Positions 5,077 through 6,633 of a DNA stretch of 6,633 nt are shown one piece after another. Location of the stretch: the NCBI GenBank assembly GCA_015904055.1, contig JABMDE010000049.1, positions 13,864-20,496 of the forward strand, given 5' to 3'. Below the pieces are notes generated by a model. It saw nothing but the letters and a program-made list of their open reading frames with translations, searched no databases and had not been told where the DNA came from. Position numbers and translations under genes: made by a program. How positions within the stretch are numbered: the stretch's first letter is position 1; each line of letters begins with the position of its first letter. The DNA is from Nitrospira sp. (GTDB lineage: Bacteria; Nitrospirota; Nitrospiria; Nitrospirales; Nitrospiraceae).

Positions 5077-6633
5077 TCAAACCTTTTGTGCGGTGACCAG
5101 CGCAGCTTGTATCGCGTGCCCTTCCCGTTCACGAAATGAGACGGCAACGCGCAATTGTTCGAGATACTGTTCTAGTGTCTTCCCACCCAAATCGACGTTG
5201 CGGGAAGCAAAGAACTCCCGAACATCCCGTTCAAGCTCCGGTGTCGCAAGGCTGACGATACCGCCGCACATACGGCGCACGCCCTGTTTCGGGAATAACT
5301 GATCCATCTTCTCCCAATTCGTCTTCACAAAATTCCATGCGAGCTCGTGGTTGTACACATTGCCGAGGCAAGCACCGACGATGAAGGGGGCATCCTGTGT
5401 GCGAATCGCTCCATCGATCGTGCGAGCCAATGTGCGTGCCAGCAATGCAGGGGACCGAAAGGCAGCGAGTGAAAAGAGATAGCGCCGCTCCTCTTGCGGA
5501 GTTGTTGCCTTTTTATAACGTTCGGAGAATTCTTCGTAGCGCGCCTCGTCGCCGGTATGGGCCAGGATCGCGATAAGCGCCGGCACGATGTTGGGATCAA
5601 CGGCGGCCGGGTCTGTTCGGTATTGCCGATACCGAACCAGGGCCTGTTCTTGAATTGCTGGATCACCGCCCAATTTACCCAGCGCCCCGAGCAATTCTCC
5701 CCGCAATTGACTGAGCAGCACATTCTCTCCCGATCTCGGCTCCCATCCCAATTCCCGGACAGCCGGAGCCACGAGGGTCCTGACGAAAGCTTCAAGCAAC
5801 GGCCGCTCATCGGCCGCGATGATCCGATTCAAGAAAGACAGGGAGTCAATCAGCACGGCCCAGACATTTTTGTCTCGTTCCTGCGTAAAATGTCGCGTGA
5901 GCCGCAGATAGTCCGGAAGCGGCATCGTGCCGGAGAGCGTCGTGGCCCAGGCGTCGCTGACGAGATTGAACCGTTCAGTCGGCGCGAGACGATCCAGCCC
6001 TGCCTCCAACAATCGTTGGAGCAACGGAGCGTCGTACTGCACCCGGTAGAACCCGTGTCCCCCCTCGTTGATGAGTATCTGCCGGACATCCGAAGGAAGA
6101 GGAATGCGTGTCTGGTGCCCTGTGAGGAGCACCCTGCGATGCTCCGCCTTATCCTTCGTCTCAATGCGAATCTGAATGGGAATGTGCCAGTCCTGCGTGG
6201 AAGACCCGCCCGTTGGGAGATAGGCGAATCGCTGCTGCGTCAGAAGCAGATCTGAGGCTCCATCCAGTTGGGCACTCACAAGCGGGTAGCCGGGTTGGAA
6301 GATCCATCCATCCATGAGTTCTGGCACCGGCTGCTTAGCGGCCTTCCCGAGTGAGACCCAAAGATCCTTCGTATCAGCATTCCCATAGGCATGGGCGCGG
6401 AGATACTCCCGCACACCGTCCCGGAACGCCGTCGGCCCAATGTGCTGTTCCAGCATGCGCAGAACCGACGCGCCCTTTTCGTATGTCAGCACATCGAACA
6501 TCGCGTCGGCATCCTTGGGCGCGCGAACGGGATATTCAATCGGCCTCGTGCTCCACAGCCCATCGACGGAAAAGGCCGCCGCTCGTGACACGCCAAATGT
6601 GTCCCAGCGCTTCCATTCCGGTTTCCAGGCGTC
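5077..6633 (-). CDS. M1-family zinc aminopeptidase, C-terminal part; 5' end outside window
   Basis: Zinc-dependent aminopeptidase that trims N-terminal residues from peptides. About 518 codons are in the window and the frame is open to the last base, so the GTG at 6591 is internal. The HExxH zinc motif must lie off the right edge. Visible parts, from N to C: WKPEWKRWDTF; then FDVLTYEKGASVLRML, whose Tyr (codon 6481-6483) matches the transition-state Tyr of the M1 family (PepN VYEKG, ERAP1 SYEKG); WIFQPGYPLVS; and GFYRVQYD at the start of a long ERAP1-type helical C-terminal domain (roughly 5080-6060). The C-terminus through LEQYLEQLRVAVSFRER matches the remnant at 3958-4173. The stop is TGA at 5077-5079. 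The ~175 bp from there to the toxin-antitoxin promoter holds no recognisable gene and no clear terminator. The part in view has no frameshift or premature stop. Confidence 0.92.
   Translation of the reverse strand, partial: DAWKPEWKRWDTFGVSRAAAFSVDGLWSTRPIEYPVRAPKDADAMFDVLTYEKGASVLRMLEQHIGPTAFRDGVREYLRAHAYGNADTKDLWVSLGKAAKQPVPELMDGWIFQPGYPLVSAQLDGASDLLLTQQRFAYLPTGGSSTQDWHIPIQIRIETKDKAEHRRVLLTGHQTRIPLPSDVRQILINEGGHGFYRVQYDAPLLQRLLEAGLDRLAPTERFNLVSDAWATTLSGTMPLPDYLRLTRHFTQERDKNVWAVLIDSLSFLNRIIAADERPLLEAFVRTLVAPAVRELGWEPRSGENVLLSQLRGELLGALGKLGGDPAIQEQALVRYRQYRTDPAAVDPNIVPALIAILAHTGDEARYEEFSERYKKATTPQEERRYLFSLAAFRSPALLARTLARTIDGAIRTQDAPFIVGACLGNVYNHELAWNFVKTNWEKMDQLFPKQGVRRMCGGIVSLATPELERDVREFFASRNVDLGGKTLEQYLEQLRVAVSFREREGHAIQAALVTAQKV
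5125..5340 (-). repeat. Direct repeat copy of M1 3' end (partner of 3958-4173)
   Basis: These 216 bp inside the intact M1 gene align without gaps to 3958-4173 in the same orientation, with about 46 mismatches by hand count (roughly 79% identity). The pair brackets the toxin-antitoxin cassette. Mismatches fall mainly at third codon positions. Confidence 0.8.

Noticed and set aside
4982..5302. 106-aa open frame on the plus strand, whose first part covers the gap between the M1 and toxin-antitoxin genes
   Set aside because: Its second half is antisense to the M1 tail and the first ~30 residues match nothing I recognise; there is no start signal.
5494..6255. 253-aa open frame on the plus strand
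   Set aside because: It lies wholly antisense to the M1 aminopeptidase, whose minus-strand frame matches a known family throughout; the plus-strand translation shows no recognisable domain.

Overview
The window carries ordinary bacterial chromosomal genes at moderately high GC, with two decayed genes in the middle. The gene families present (a YbbP-type FtsX permease, an M1 metallopeptidase, a PQQ sugar dehydrogenase and a PIN toxin cassette) and the protein style would suit a Nitrospira-like member of the Nitrospirota. That assignment is an impression from protein style, not a demonstrated placement; another Gram-negative lineage is possible. Two putative lipoproteins with clear lipoboxes are compatible with a Gram-negative cell.

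Left part, + strand: the C-terminal half of an FtsX-type ABC transporter permease (open at the left edge) is followed after about 100 bp by a complete metallo-beta-lactamase-fold lipoprotein. This protein has all the expected metal-binding residues and an unusual C-terminal transmembrane helix.

Middle, - strand: a PQQ-dependent sugar dehydrogenase lipoprotein gene converges on the metallo-hydrolase gene. It carries two separate lesions, an in-frame TAA and a one-base deletion, and both can be placed to within a codon. Just upstream of it on the same strand lies a remnant with only the last ~85 codons of an M1 aminopeptidase.

Right part, - strand: a two-gene toxin-antitoxin cassette (small antitoxin plus PIN-domain toxin, 17-nt overlap, own extended -10 promoter) sits between the M1 remnant and a second M1 aminopeptidase gene, which runs off the right edge. 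The remnant and the 3' end of this gene form a 216-bp direct repeat, about 79% identical by hand alignment, that brackets the toxin-antitoxin module. Most differences fall at third codon positions. This fits an old tandem pair of M1 paralogues, one of which later lost its 5' part, with the toxin-antitoxin cassette now at the breakpoint.

No RNA genes, CRISPR array, transposase or complete insertion sequence were seen. No wholly new system is evident. The most interesting points are the toxin-antitoxin module at the broken M1 paralogue and the doubly inactivated PQQ dehydrogenase.
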